A stretch of 64,000 bases of DNA. Origin: CAWFXC01 sp963819735. Its GTDB lineage: Bacteria; Actinomycetota; Acidimicrobiia; IMCC26256; DASPTH01. Below the pieces are notes generated by a model. It saw only the letters and a list, made by a program, of their open reading frames with translations. It was not told the DNA's origin and searched no databases. The stretch spans positions 868,001 to 932,000 of the forward strand of contig CAWFXC010000005.1 of NCBI GenBank assembly GCA_963819735.1, written 5' to 3'. Positions 1 through 7,567 of the stretch are shown here, in pieces (within the stretch, counting starts at the first letter, position 1; each line of letters starts with the position of its first letter). The translations under genes and the position numbers were made by a program.

Positions 1-672
1 ATCGAAAAGCACCTCACCGTTCCCGCGACCAAACCGGTTCGTGAACACCTTCCCGTTATCCGTCAGTACTGCTTCAGGGATGCCATAGGTGCGCATCGCG
101 AGGCTCAGCGCATCACACGTCGGTTTCGCGGTCGGACGCGCGACGACCAACGCGCTGACGCAGAACCGCGAGTGATCATCGATACCAGTCACGATCGACG
201 GTCGGGTCCCATCCGCGAGGCGCACCCCGCCGGTGATGTCCATCTGCCACAACTCCATCGACCGGGCTCGTTCCCACCGTCGATAGTCAGCCCGCTTCCG
301 GCGACGCGCGACCGGCGTGATCAGGTGGTGACGGACCAGGCAGCGATAGATCGACGTCTTGCCAGGGACCGGATCGAAGCCCTCCCGGGCGAGCTGATGA
401 CCGATCGTGCGGGGACCCCAGCCCGGATGGTCATGACGCATCTCGATGATGCGCGCCTCCACCACCGCTGGCATCTGATGCGGACACGACGCCGGCACCG
501 GCGACCCATCCACCAGGCCCACCACCCCGTCGTCTGCGTACTTGCGCAGCCACCGATGGACCGTCTGGCGGCTCACCCCATACCGGGCAGCGACCCCCAC
601 CACCGTCGCTCCGTCGAGCACCTCATGCACCGCCGACACCCGCTGATCCACGACCCGCAGCTCCACCAACAC
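1..672 (-). CDS. IS481-type transposase, 3' end outside the window
   Basis: DDE transposase that would cut and paste its own element. Read from a GTG at 672 the frame stays open for 224 codons to the window edge. The N-terminus is a helix-turn-helix (VAARYGVSRQTVHRWLRKY, about residues 28-46). A second small DNA-binding segment follows, then the RNase-H-like core with the first catalytic Asp in LWQMDITGG and the second in AVLTDNGKVF. The final Glu lies beyond the edge. An upstream block of 23-bp repeats and a terminal repeat (724-838) marks the left end. Family assignment comes from the HTH plus rve layout; IS3 orf B is less likely because the HTH is in the same frame. Whether the element is complete cannot be seen. 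Confidence 0.88.
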   Translation of the reverse strand, partial: MLVELRVVDQRVSAVHEVLDGATVVGVAARYGVSRQTVHRWLRKYADDGVVGLVDGSPVPASCPHQMPAVVEARIIEMRHDHPGWGPRTIGHQLAREGFDPVPGKTSIYRCLVRHHLITPVARRRKRADYRRWERARSMELWQMDITGGVRLADGTRPSIVTGIDDHSRFCVSALVVARPTAKPTCDALSLAMRTYGIPEAVLTDNGKVFTNRFGRGNGEVLFD

Positions 673-723
673 GACCGACCTCCCGCTCCTCGTCGGAGCG
701 AAAGCACAGCCCGTCAGCCACCC

Positions 724-838
724 AGGTGTCACCCACCAGCCGGACCCACCATCGCCAGGCAGCCGGACCCACTGTCGCCGAGCTACCGGACCCGCGTCCG
801 CGAAATGTCACCCACGTACCGGAGCCGCAGTGTCAACC
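724..838. repeat. Left end of the IS481-type element: 23-bp iterons and terminal repeat
   Basis: Three consecutive 23-bp units at 724-746, 747-769 and 770-792 end in CCGGACC and begin with related GTCACC/ATCGCC cores. A fourth diverged unit (806-826) ends in CCGGAGCC. Read on the minus strand, the outermost part (about 838 inwards) begins GGTTGACACTGCGGC, as expected of an IS481-like terminal repeat. These are probably transposase binding sites. The mate at the other end is outside the window. Confidence 0.55.
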
Positions 839-993
839 ATGAACCGGAACAGCACAGAGCATCCAGTGATCTTGCCACCCAACTTGCCACCCAGACGCCT
901 CTCCAACAACCGGTGTGCCACGGTGCCCATCAGCCGCGAGCATTGGTACTGCTTGATCCTCCGCGATCGTGATCCCCAGTGACTGCAACGTCC

Positions 994-1043
994 TGACTTT
1001 GCCAAGGTTGGGGTCGCGGGTTCGAATCCCGTCGTCCGCTCCA
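994..1043 (+). pseudogene. tRNA-Gly(GCC) 3' half, copy 1
   Basis: The sequence from the anticodon arm to an encoded CCA is present: anticodon stem 994-998/1006-1010, loop TTGCCAA at 999-1005 with anticodon GCC, variable loop 1011-1015, T-arm GCGGG-TTCGAAT-CCCGT, acceptor strand CGTCCGC, T and CCA ending at 1043. No GCGGACG acceptor strand or D-arm exists upstream, so this is not a working tRNA. Such 3' halves are typical of integration (att) sites in tRNA genes. A second copy lies at 8403-8449, and similarity continues on both sides. Confidence 0.8.
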
Positions 1044-1058
1044 CAAAACTGCAGGTCA

Positions 1059-1080
1059 GGCCCCCTCTCCGGAGGGGGCC
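1059..1080 (+). terminator. Hairpin terminator behind tRNA-Gly copy 1
   Basis: GGCCCCCTC TCCG GAGGGGGCC is a perfect 9-bp stem with a UUCG-like tetraloop, followed by a short T-containing tail. The copy at 8466-8485 keeps the same fold although bases have changed on both arms. Confidence 0.7.
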
Positions 1081-1109
1081 TTCCTCATGGAACTGGTCAT
1101 GCGACCCTC

Positions 1110-1453
1110 CTTGCAACCCAAGGCGTCGACGTGTGCACGTTGCTCGCGGGCCCGATCGCTTCACCGACATACCTGCAGTTCCAGGAGACGCCGATCCCGA
1201 GCTGTGCAACCGCCCGGACTCCCCGGACCTCCTCGACCGGTACCGCGCCAGACTCATGGACCTCAGTGAGCCGAGCGAAGTCGCAGCCGCCCTCCTGGAC
1301 AATCTCCGAGAGGGCCCGGTCTGCTACGCACATCCCCTCGACGAGAAGGTGTCGCGGTCGTGCGCGGCGATGTCGCGTCGCGAGGCAGTGACCTTCAAGC
1401 GTGCCTACCACGAGACCCAGCAACGCGACGACGCCCGTATGCTGCGGCAGTGA
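1110..1453 (+). pseudogene. C-terminal remnant of an SDR-type dehydrogenase, frameshifted
   Basis: Two overlapping frames together give the tail of a short-chain dehydrogenase. One frame (about 1117-1190) reads GVDVCTLLAGPIASPTY, matching the SDR strand after the active site. The next (about 1196-1453) gives SPDLLDRYRARLMDLSEPSE, then LLDNLREGPVCY and AAMSRREAVTF. The last pieces resemble the C-termini of mycobacterial-type SDRs of about 270 residues. The Rossmann half and the YxxxK site are absent; the gene is cut right behind the tRNA-Gly terminator, as if the tRNA-side element landed inside it. The family call is by eye and moderate. Confidence 0.5.
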
Positions 1454-1462
1454 GGGTTCGCA

Positions 1463-1885
1463 ATGAGTGACACTGACCGGCGCGACATCACGGCGACGCT
1501 GGTTGCGTATGCGACCGCGATCGACACCAAGGATTGGGCGCTGTTCCGTAGCGTGTTCGCGGACGATTGTGTCTTCGACGGTGGTGGCCACCGCATGGAA
1601 GGCGTCGAACAGTTGACGGAGCACATGCGTGTGTTGCACGAACCGCTCGATCGTTCCCTCCATCATCTCGGCAATTTCGTCATCGACGTCGACGGTGCGA
1701 CCGCGCGAGCGAAGACGTACCTGGATGCCGTGCTCGTGCAACGGAACCATCCCACCGGGCCGATGCTGCGCGTGACGGGCAGCTACGACGATGCGCTCAT
1801 CCAACGCGCCGGACGGTGGGTCATCAGCCGGCGCACCTTTCGATTTCTCTGGCACGACGGCAACCTCGCGCTCGCAGGCAGTTGA
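1463..1885 (+). CDS. SnoaL-like / NTF2-fold protein
   Basis: A 140-residue single-domain protein of the cone-shaped NTF2 fold. Typical features are the helix with AYATAIDTKDWALFRSVFADDC near residues 15-36, then a strand carrying FDGGG and the C-terminal beta strands ending in RFLWHDGNL. The family includes polyketide cyclases, small dehydratases and many catabolic proteins of unknown role. It starts 9 bp after the SDR remnant and is followed 8 bp later by the LLM oxidoreductase at 1894, so the two are probably co-transcribed. The substrate is unknown. Confidence 0.82.
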   Translation: MSDTDRRDITATLVAYATAIDTKDWALFRSVFADDCVFDGGGHRMEGVEQLTEHMRVLHEPLDRSLHHLGNFVIDVDGATARAKTYLDAVLVQRNHPTGPMLRVTGSYDDALIQRAGRWVISRRTFRFLWHDGNLALAGS

Positions 1886-1893
1886 CAGGGCTC

Positions 1894-2766
1894 ATGCGCG
1901 TCGGAGCTGTCTTTCCGCAGGCGGAGTTCGGTCGAGGTGACCCCGAGCAGGTCCTCGAGTTCGTCCGTGGCATCGAAGACGCTGGGTACGACCATCTCTT
2001 GCTCTTCGACCATGTGCTCGGGGCTGATTCGGAGGTCCGATCATCGTGGGACGGCGCCTATGACCACCGAGATCCGTTCCTCGAGCCGCTGATGCTCTTC
2101 GCATGGCTCGCGCGGGAATGCAATCTCGAGTTCGTCACTGACGTCTTGGTGTTGCCCCAGCGCCAGACCGCCCTCGTCGCCAAGCAGTTGGCAACCCTCG
2201 ACGTGCTTGCGCCGGGGAGGGTCCGCTTGGGCGTCGGGATCGGGTGGAACGAGGTGGAGTACGACGCGCTCGGCGTTGATTTCAAGTCGCGTGCTGCGCG
2301 ACTCGAAGAGCAGATCCCTCTACTGAGGCGGCTGTGGAGCGAACCCAGCGTCGACGTCGTCGGAGCCACGGAACGCGTCGAGGCGGCGGGTATTGCTCCG
2401 TTGCCCTCCGTCCCTCCGCCGATTTGGATCGGTTGTGGCACGGCGACATCCGCCATTGATCGCGTCGGCCGACTCGCCGACGGTTGGTTGCCGATGCCGG
2501 ACGTGCAACCGGGCCGCGGCTTCGAAGCGGCTTGGCGCCAAGTGCAGGAAGTTGCCCGCGATGCAGGACGCAACCCGTCTTCGATCGGACTGGAGGGTCA
2601 CGTCCGTGTGCGTGGTGATGACATCGAACGGGTCCAGGAGCGTGTCAGTAGATGGCGCGACGTCGGCGCCGAAGCGATCGCGGTCAACCCGCTTCGCGCC
2701 GGGCTCACCTGGCCGCACGAGCATCTCGACGCACTGCGGGCGTGCGCCGCCGTGACCGTCACCTGA
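1894..2766 (+). CDS. LLM-class (luciferase-like) oxidoreductase, probably F420-dependent
   Basis: A 290-residue TIM-barrel enzyme. The N-terminus MRVGAVFPQAEFG, the DHLLLFDHV strand, the GRVRLGVGIGWNEVEYDALG segment and PPIWIGCGTATSAIDRVGRLADGW are the usual landmarks of the F420-dependent branch. These enzymes use F420 or FMN to oxidise alcohols or reduce or hydroxylate organic substrates. The ATG at 1894 is chosen because the conserved first strand starts there, although the frame is open further up. It sits 8 bp behind the SnoaL-like gene. Cofactor choice is inferred from the family. Confidence 0.88.
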   Translation: MRVGAVFPQAEFGRGDPEQVLEFVRGIEDAGYDHLLLFDHVLGADSEVRSSWDGAYDHRDPFLEPLMLFAWLARECNLEFVTDVLVLPQRQTALVAKQLATLDVLAPGRVRLGVGIGWNEVEYDALGVDFKSRAARLEEQIPLLRRLWSEPSVDVVGATERVEAAGIAPLPSVPPPIWIGCGTATSAIDRVGRLADGWLPMPDVQPGRGFEAAWRQVQEVARDAGRNPSSIGLEGHVRVRGDDIERVQERVSRWRDVGAEAIAVNPLRAGLTWPHEHLDALRACAAVTVT

Positions 2767-2874
2767 CGCGAAGAACACACCGTCTTTCCGGGACGTGAGA
2801 CGCGGGCTGATCATCGCTCGATCGCTCCGCGTCGGACATCGCCGTGCCGCCTTCAAGTTGCGCATCTAAGTCAC

Positions 2875-2903
2875 TTGACTGCAGCGGCCGATGCTGGTCA
2901 GAT
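2875..2903 (+). promoter_or_regulatory. Promoter for the TetR gene at 2910, apparently leaderless
   Basis: TTGACT (2875-2880), a 17-bp spacer and TCAGAT (2898-2903) form a sigma-70-like promoter. The ATG follows 6 bp after the -10 box, so transcription would start at the start codon. A closely similar promoter core (AAGCACTTGACT) lies at 7490-7522. Confidence 0.5.
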
Positions 2904-2909
2904 GCGGCG

Positions 2910-3578
2910 ATGGCCACCGTGGCGAAGTCGACCAAGGAGCAGATCCTGCTCGCCGCCGAGCGGCTGATCGCCGATCATGGCGTCGACGGGGTCTCCATGC
3001 GCCAGATCGGCGCTGCCGTTGGCAGCGGCAACAACTCTGCGGTGCTCTACCACTTCGGGTCGAAGGAGAAGCTCGTCCAGGCGATCTTCGAGTACCGCCT
3101 TCCCCGTCTGCGTGAACGTCGAGCCGTGCTCATCGCCGAGCGCCAACCGACGGATCTGCGCGGTTGGCTCGAGTGCCAGGTCTGTGCGGTGCTCGAGCAG
3201 AGCGAGCTCGACGACAGCACGTACATGAGATTCGTTGCGTCTCTCTCGCTGCACGGAGGTGAAGCGTTCCGGCACTTGCCGAAGAGATTCGTGACCGCGC
3301 AGAGCGAGTTCGCCGATCACTTGCGCAGTTGCATCACGCAGATCGACGAGCCACTACGCAGCTACCGACTCGATCAGGCCATGACGTTCATCGTCCAGAC
3401 TGGCGCGCAACGAGAGCAAGCGCGAGCGCGTCGGTGGCCGACGCTCCCCTTCGCGCTGGAGCTCGCCAACCTCCTCGACTGCACCGCTGCGTACCTGGAG
3501 GCGCCATTGTCGAGCGCATCGGTGGCCGCGCTCGAGGCGACGAACCCGAGGGTGTTCCACCGAACGCTGCTCGTCTGA
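2910..3578 (+). CDS. TetR/AcrR-family transcriptional regulator
   Basis: A 222-residue regulator. The N-terminal TetR domain spans about residues 6-60: KEQILLAAERLIADHGVDGV, then the helix-turn-helix MRQIGAAVGSGNNSAVLYHF and GSKEKLVQAIFEYR. The rest is a helical ligand-binding domain without recognisable specificity. The ATG at 2910 is preferred to upstream starts because the family begins a few residues before KEQIL and a promoter is placed for it. It is followed directly by an SDR (3597). Two fragments of its 3' end (3426-3458 and 3488-3553) recur in the scar at 8521-8620. Its operator is not evident. Confidence 0.9.
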   Translation: MATVAKSTKEQILLAAERLIADHGVDGVSMRQIGAAVGSGNNSAVLYHFGSKEKLVQAIFEYRLPRLRERRAVLIAERQPTDLRGWLECQVCAVLEQSELDDSTYMRFVASLSLHGGEAFRHLPKRFVTAQSEFADHLRSCITQIDEPLRSYRLDQAMTFIVQTGAQREQARARRWPTLPFALELANLLDCTAAYLEAPLSSASVAALEATNPRVFHRTLLV

Positions 3579-3596
3579 GTGCCCCGAGGAGTGCAG

Positions 3597-4382
3597 ATGG
3601 CTCTCGACCTGACGCGAAGTGTGGCCGTGCTGACGGGCGCGGGAAGTGGGATCGGTCAAGCGACAGCGCACGCGCTCGCCGGCCGAGGCGCCAAGGTGGT
3701 GATCACAGATCTCGATGAAGAGCGGGCCATCACGGTTTCCGCCGACATCGGGGACGCAGCCGTTGCCGTCCGCTGCGATGTGACGCAAATCGATGACCTC
3801 GCGGCAGCGCGTGACGTGGCGCTCGACCGGTTCGGACGCGTTGATCTGGTGATGAACAACGTCGGCGTGCTCGCGGTGGGACCGGTCGAAGACATCCCGC
3901 TCGAAGGTTGGCAGCGTGTCATCGACATCAACCTCATGAGCGTGGTGCGCAGCCTCACGGTGTTCCTGCCCGGGCTCCTCGAGCAAGGATCCGGCCACAT
4001 CGTCAACACCGCGTCCACGGCAGGACTGTTCCCGTACGGCTTCGACCGGCTCCCATACACCACGACCAAGCACGCCATCGTCGGGCTGTCCGAATCGCTG
4101 GCCGTCTACCTGCGGCCCCGTGGCATCGGCGTTTCGTGCTTCTGCCCCGCCGGCGTGATGACCAACATCATGGAGCAGATCACGTTCTACGGAGATCCCC
4201 GACCACCTCGAGGTCCCGACTTCGGCGTCGTCGACGCGGACACCGCCGCTGCGCTCGTTGTCGAAGGTGTGGCCGCCGGTCGTTTCCTCATCGTCACCAC
4301 GGAAGACGTGAAGGATGAGTTGCGCCAACGAGGCGCCGACATCGAGGCCTACATCGATCGTGTGGCGAAGGACTCGACGTGA
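3597..4382 (+). CDS. SDR-family NAD(P)-dependent oxidoreductase
   Basis: A classical short-chain dehydrogenase of 261 residues. It has the dinucleotide-binding motif TGAGSGIG near residues 13-20, the NNVG strand end, the catalytic Ser in NTASTAG and the YTTTK pair. It would interconvert a secondary alcohol and a ketone. The ATG at 3597 is chosen because GAGGAG sits at the right distance; a GTG at 3579 is in frame but would overlap the end of the TetR gene. The stop overlaps the start codon of a truncated 3-hydroxyisobutyrate dehydrogenase (TGATG), so the original operon continued. Confidence 0.9.
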   Translation: MALDLTRSVAVLTGAGSGIGQATAHALAGRGAKVVITDLDEERAITVSADIGDAAVAVRCDVTQIDDLAAARDVALDRFGRVDLVMNNVGVLAVGPVEDIPLEGWQRVIDINLMSVVRSLTVFLPGLLEQGSGHIVNTASTAGLFPYGFDRLPYTTTKHAIVGLSESLAVYLRPRGIGVSCFCPAGVMTNIMEQITFYGDPRPPRGPDFGVVDADTAAALVVEGVAAGRFLIVTTEDVKDELRQRGADIEAYIDRVAKDST

Positions 4383-4440
4383 TGCGAGTCGGGTTCATCG
4401 GTCTGGGGAGCCAGGGCGCGCCGATGGCGCGTTGCATCGT
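4382..4440 (+). pseudogene. N-terminal stump of a 3-hydroxyisobutyrate dehydrogenase-family gene
   Basis: The ATG at 4382 overlaps the SDR stop as TGATG. The reading MRVGFIGLGSQGAPMARCI is the dinucleotide-binding start of the 3-hydroxyisobutyrate / 6-phosphogluconate dehydrogenase family (GxGxxG followed by GxPMA). After about 19 codons the similarity ends and unrelated residues run to a stop near 4514. The break falls at the 3' end of the convergent molybdopterin gene (stop at 4450), so that block was joined here by a rearrangement. A protein of about 290 residues is expected for an intact gene. Confidence 0.7.
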
Positions 4441-4449
4441 CATCGGTCG

Positions 4450-6771
4450 TCAGCGACCGACCGCGGCGAGCGCTTCGACGATGCGCGCCGGCGTGAACGG
4501 CGCGACGGCGACGTGAGCACCGACCAGCGAGAGCGCGTCGTTCACCGCGTTGGCCACCGCGGCCGGCGCTCCGATGGCGCCGCCCTCGCCGACCCCCTTG
4601 TAGTGACCGGGCGTCGACGCCGGCGTCTCGATGTGGCCGAATTCGATCTCGGGCACGTCGGTCGCGGTGGGGAGCAGGTAGTCCATGAACGTGCTGGTGA
4701 GCGGATTCCCTTGCTCGTCATACACGAAGTCCTCGAGGAGGGCGCCACCGATTCCCTGGACCGCGCCGCCGGCGATCTGGCCTTCGACGATGGAGGGGTT
4801 GATCATCACCCCGCAGTCCTCGCTGACGATGTAGCGCAACAGCGTGACGACGCCGGTGTGCGGATCGATCTCGACCGTGCAGAGATGGCATGCGTTCGAG
4901 AACACGAACAGCTGGTCGGACGTGTAGCGGTGGAGTATCTCCAAGCCCGGTTCCATGCCCGGCGGCAGACTGCCGGGCTCGAGGTACGCGGCGTGCGCGA
5001 TCTCGGCGACGGTGCGGGATTGCGTGGGTGTGCCGCGCACGCTCGCGATGCCGTCGACGACGTCGATGTCTTCGGGCGCGGCCTCCAGGAGATGGGCCGC
5101 GATCTCGGTCACTTTGTGTCGGAGGCGCTGGGCGGCACCCTGGATCGCGGCACCCAGGATCGGACCGCTCCGACTACCGCCCGTCCCGAATGCGTACGGC
5201 GTCTCGTTGGTGTCGCCTTGGTGCACCGAGATGTCGTCGAACGGCACACCGAGGAACTCGCTGACGAGTTGCGCGGTCGTGGTCTCCAGACCTTGCCCGT
5301 GCGATCCGGAGCCGAGGTACACGCCCACGGTGCCGTCGGGTTGGATTCGGATGTGCGCAGGTTCGGTGCTGTACGGCCCGATCATGCTCTGCGGCTCGAT
5401 GTACAGGCCGATGCCCACCCCCAGGAGGCGACCGACCGCGAGCTGCTCCCGTTGCCACACGCGGAACGCGTCGTAGTCGACCATCGATGCGGCTTGCTCG
5501 AGCGTTTCGGCCGGCGACACGTCGAACAGGGGGATCCCGAGGGGCAGCGTGTAGGGGAGCTCGTCGCGCTGCAGCACGTTGCGGCGCCGCAGCTCGAGGG
5601 GATCCATGCCCAACTTCCTGGCGAGGCTGTCGACGGCCTGTTCACGGAAGTAGGTCTCGAATTGCCATGGCCCGCGATAGGGCGCCCGCGAGCACGTGTT
5701 CGTGAACGCCGACCGCGACTCGAACGCGAGCTTCGGGATGCGATAAGGACCGGTGAAGATGACCGCGCCCATGGCGGCCGCGCTCCCGGCTTGCGGGTAG
5801 GCGCCGACCTCGTCGAGGTGGTCGGCTCCGATCCCGAGGATCTTGCCTTCTTGGTCGGCCGCCACTGTGACCGTGCAGCATTCGGCGCGTGACGTTGTCG
5901 CGGCGAGCAGGTTCTCGCGCCGATCTTCGATCCACTTGAGGGGCTTACCGAGGTGGTAGCTGGCGAGCACGACGATCTGTTCGTCGCGTGCAAGGTAGGC
6001 CTTCTGGCCGAAGCCGCCGCCGACGTCGCCCATCTGCACCCGGATACGACTCTCGGTCACGCCGGTGATGCGGCTGGTGACGGTGCGCACGTCGTGCGGC
6101 GACTGGGTGGAGACGAACACATCGAACGAACCTGCGTGCGGCTGCCACGAGGCCACGATCCCGCGAGTCTCCATCGGCACTGCGAGATAGCGGTTCTGCA
6201 CGTAGTGCTCGGTCAACACGTGCGGGGCCGATTCGAAGATCGCGCGCAGCTCGTCGTCGGGCGGCATTGGCATCGCGCCCGCGACATTGCTGTCGGTCTC
6301 CGGATGCACGCGTTCCGAACTCTCGAGCGCGGTCGTGTAGTCGACGACCGGGGGGAGCGGCTCGACGTCGAGCTCGATCAGCTCGAGCGCATCCTCCGCC
6401 AGTGCCCGAGTCTTGGCGACGACGAGCGCGTACGGATCGCCGACGTAGCGCACTTCGTCGTCGGCCAACACCTTGTTCGGCCCGGGTGGTCCCATCGACA
6501 ACACGGGGGTCGCACCCATCGGGCCCACGAGCACGAGGTTCAGGTCGACCGCAGTCAGCACGGCCACGACACCGTGGGCCTCGCGTGCGGCAGCGACGTC
6601 GACGCCCACGATGCGTCCGCGCGCGATGTCGCTGCGTGCGAACGCCACGTGCAGCATGCCGGGCACGACGACATCGTCGACGTAGCGACCCCTCCCGGTC
6701 AGGAGGCGCGGATCTTCCTTGCGGCTGATGCGATTGCCGACCAAACGTGCCGACGGTGCGAGGATGCTCAT
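4450..6771 (-). CDS. Xanthine dehydrogenase-family molybdopterin-binding large subunit
   Basis: A 773-residue protein with the N-terminal Ald_Xan_dh_C domain (SRKEDPRLLTGRGRYVDD onward) and the large Mo-cofactor domain. Visible landmarks are GDVGGGFGQKAY, SGSHGQGLETT and the catalytic Glu in GVGEGGAIG (about residue 729). The CO-dehydrogenase loop with its special Cys is replaced by APYRGPWQ, so this is a hydroxylase of an organic substrate rather than CO dehydrogenase. The small Fe-S and medium FAD subunits normally next to it are missing here. Its ATG overlaps the stop of the CMD gene (ATGA). A 270-bp piece of it (6304-6573) is copied in inverted orientation at 8621-8890. Confidence 0.92.
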   Translation of the reverse strand: MSILAPSARLVGNRISRKEDPRLLTGRGRYVDDVVVPGMLHVAFARSDIARGRIVGVDVAAAREAHGVVAVLTAVDLNLVLVGPMGATPVLSMGPPGPNKVLADDEVRYVGDPYALVVAKTRALAEDALELIELDVEPLPPVVDYTTALESSERVHPETDSNVAGAMPMPPDDELRAIFESAPHVLTEHYVQNRYLAVPMETRGIVASWQPHAGSFDVFVSTQSPHDVRTVTSRITGVTESRIRVQMGDVGGGFGQKAYLARDEQIVVLASYHLGKPLKWIEDRRENLLAATTSRAECCTVTVAADQEGKILGIGADHLDEVGAYPQAGSAAAMGAVIFTGPYRIPKLAFESRSAFTNTCSRAPYRGPWQFETYFREQAVDSLARKLGMDPLELRRRNVLQRDELPYTLPLGIPLFDVSPAETLEQAASMVDYDAFRVWQREQLAVGRLLGVGIGLYIEPQSMIGPYSTEPAHIRIQPDGTVGVYLGSGSHGQGLETTTAQLVSEFLGVPFDDISVHQGDTNETPYAFGTGGSRSGPILGAAIQGAAQRLRHKVTEIAAHLLEAAPEDIDVVDGIASVRGTPTQSRTVAEIAHAAYLEPGSLPPGMEPGLEILHRYTSDQLFVFSNACHLCTVEIDPHTGVVTLLRYIVSEDCGVMINPSIVEGQIAGGAVQGIGGALLEDFVYDEQGNPLTSTFMDYLLPTATDVPEIEFGHIETPASTPGHYKGVGEGGAIGAPAAVANAVNDALSLVGAHVAVAPFTPARIVEALAAVGR

Positions 6772-7466
6772 CGTCCGGGCGCGACCACGGGCGGCCAGGG
6801 GGTCTCGACTGCTGCTTGGAGCGCGTCGGCGCGGGCGTCGTTGTCGTACGCGCGGAATGTGACGATCAGCTCATCCATCTCCGCCTTCGTGATGTCGCCT
6901 GAACTGAGCGCGGAGCCCACGTGCGACAGGATCGGCAGCGGCGCTTCGTCGACACCGACGCACGCCACGGTGAGGAACCGGCGGTCACGTCGCCCGAGAC
7001 CGGGGCGCTGCCACACATGGCCGAACACGAAGTTGAGAATGCCCGCGTGCTGGTACGGAGAGTCGCGACCGGGCGCCGGCACGAGGTTCACGACGCGGAA
7101 CTCCTCCTCCCCTCGAGCGATGCGCGCCTCCCAGTCGTCGGATCCGAGCTCGGTGACATCGGTCGGTCGGAGGGGGAGCGGAGTTGGTTCGTCGCCGCGC
7201 TCCTCCTGCACGCGCGCCCACGTCTGGCGCACGTACATCTCGAGGTTCGACGCCTTGGGCCAGCCGCAATACACCGCAAAGTGCAACACCACCTCGAGCA
7301 TCTCGTCGACGGTGAACTCGCCGCTCTCGAGCGCGGCGTGCACCTGCTCGATGATCGGCTCCGGGGTGCATGCGAAGCCCACGCACGCAATCGCCACCAG
7401 CCGACGCTCGCGCCTGCTCAACCCCTCACGGGTCCAGACGTCACGCTGTGCGGTTGTTGCTCCCAC
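6768..7466 (-). CDS. Carboxymuconolactone decarboxylase-family protein with two CMD repeats
   Basis: A 232-residue protein with two CMD/AhpD-like modules: SRRERRLVAIACVGF to LHFAVYCGWPKA (about residues 16-72) and GRRDRRFLTVACVGV to LIVTFRAY (about 157-208). The redox CxxC of AhpD is absent, which places it with gamma-carboxymuconolactone decarboxylase-like proteins. It is translationally coupled to the molybdopterin subunit by a 4-bp overlap, suggesting a shared pathway for a ring or lactone substrate. It diverges from the SDR at 7568 across about 100 bp. Confidence 0.86.
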   Translation of the reverse strand: MGATTAQRDVWTREGLSRRERRLVAIACVGFACTPEPIIEQVHAALESGEFTVDEMLEVVLHFAVYCGWPKASNLEMYVRQTWARVQEERGDEPTPLPLRPTDVTELGSDDWEARIARGEEEFRVVNLVPAPGRDSPYQHAGILNFVFGHVWQRPGLGRRDRRFLTVACVGVDEAPLPILSHVGSALSSGDITKAEMDELIVTFRAYDNDARADALQAAVETPWPPVVAPGR

Positions 7467-7493
7467 GATTCCTCCTCGTCGAGGCTAAAGCAC

Positions 7494-7522
7494 TTGACTG
7501 AACCGTTCGCAGCCGCGATATT
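7494..7522 (+). promoter_or_regulatory. Promoter for the SDR at 7568
   Basis: TTGACT (7494-7499), 17 bp, and GATATT (7517-7522) give a good sigma-70-type match. The GTG start at 7568 is preceded by GGGAGAAGGG as ribosome binding site. The core resembles the promoter at 2875, so the two genes may share a regulator. Confidence 0.5.
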
Positions 7523-7567
7523 TGACCACGAACCGGCTGCCGTCAAGGCCGGGAGAAGGGACTGCCT

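Noticed and set aside
4450..6771. Carbon monoxide dehydrogenase large subunit
   Set aside because: The active-site loop with the special Cys is absent; the position reads APYRGPWQ.
5953..7488. 511-codon plus-strand frame
   Set aside because: Antisense shadow of the molybdopterin and CMD genes.
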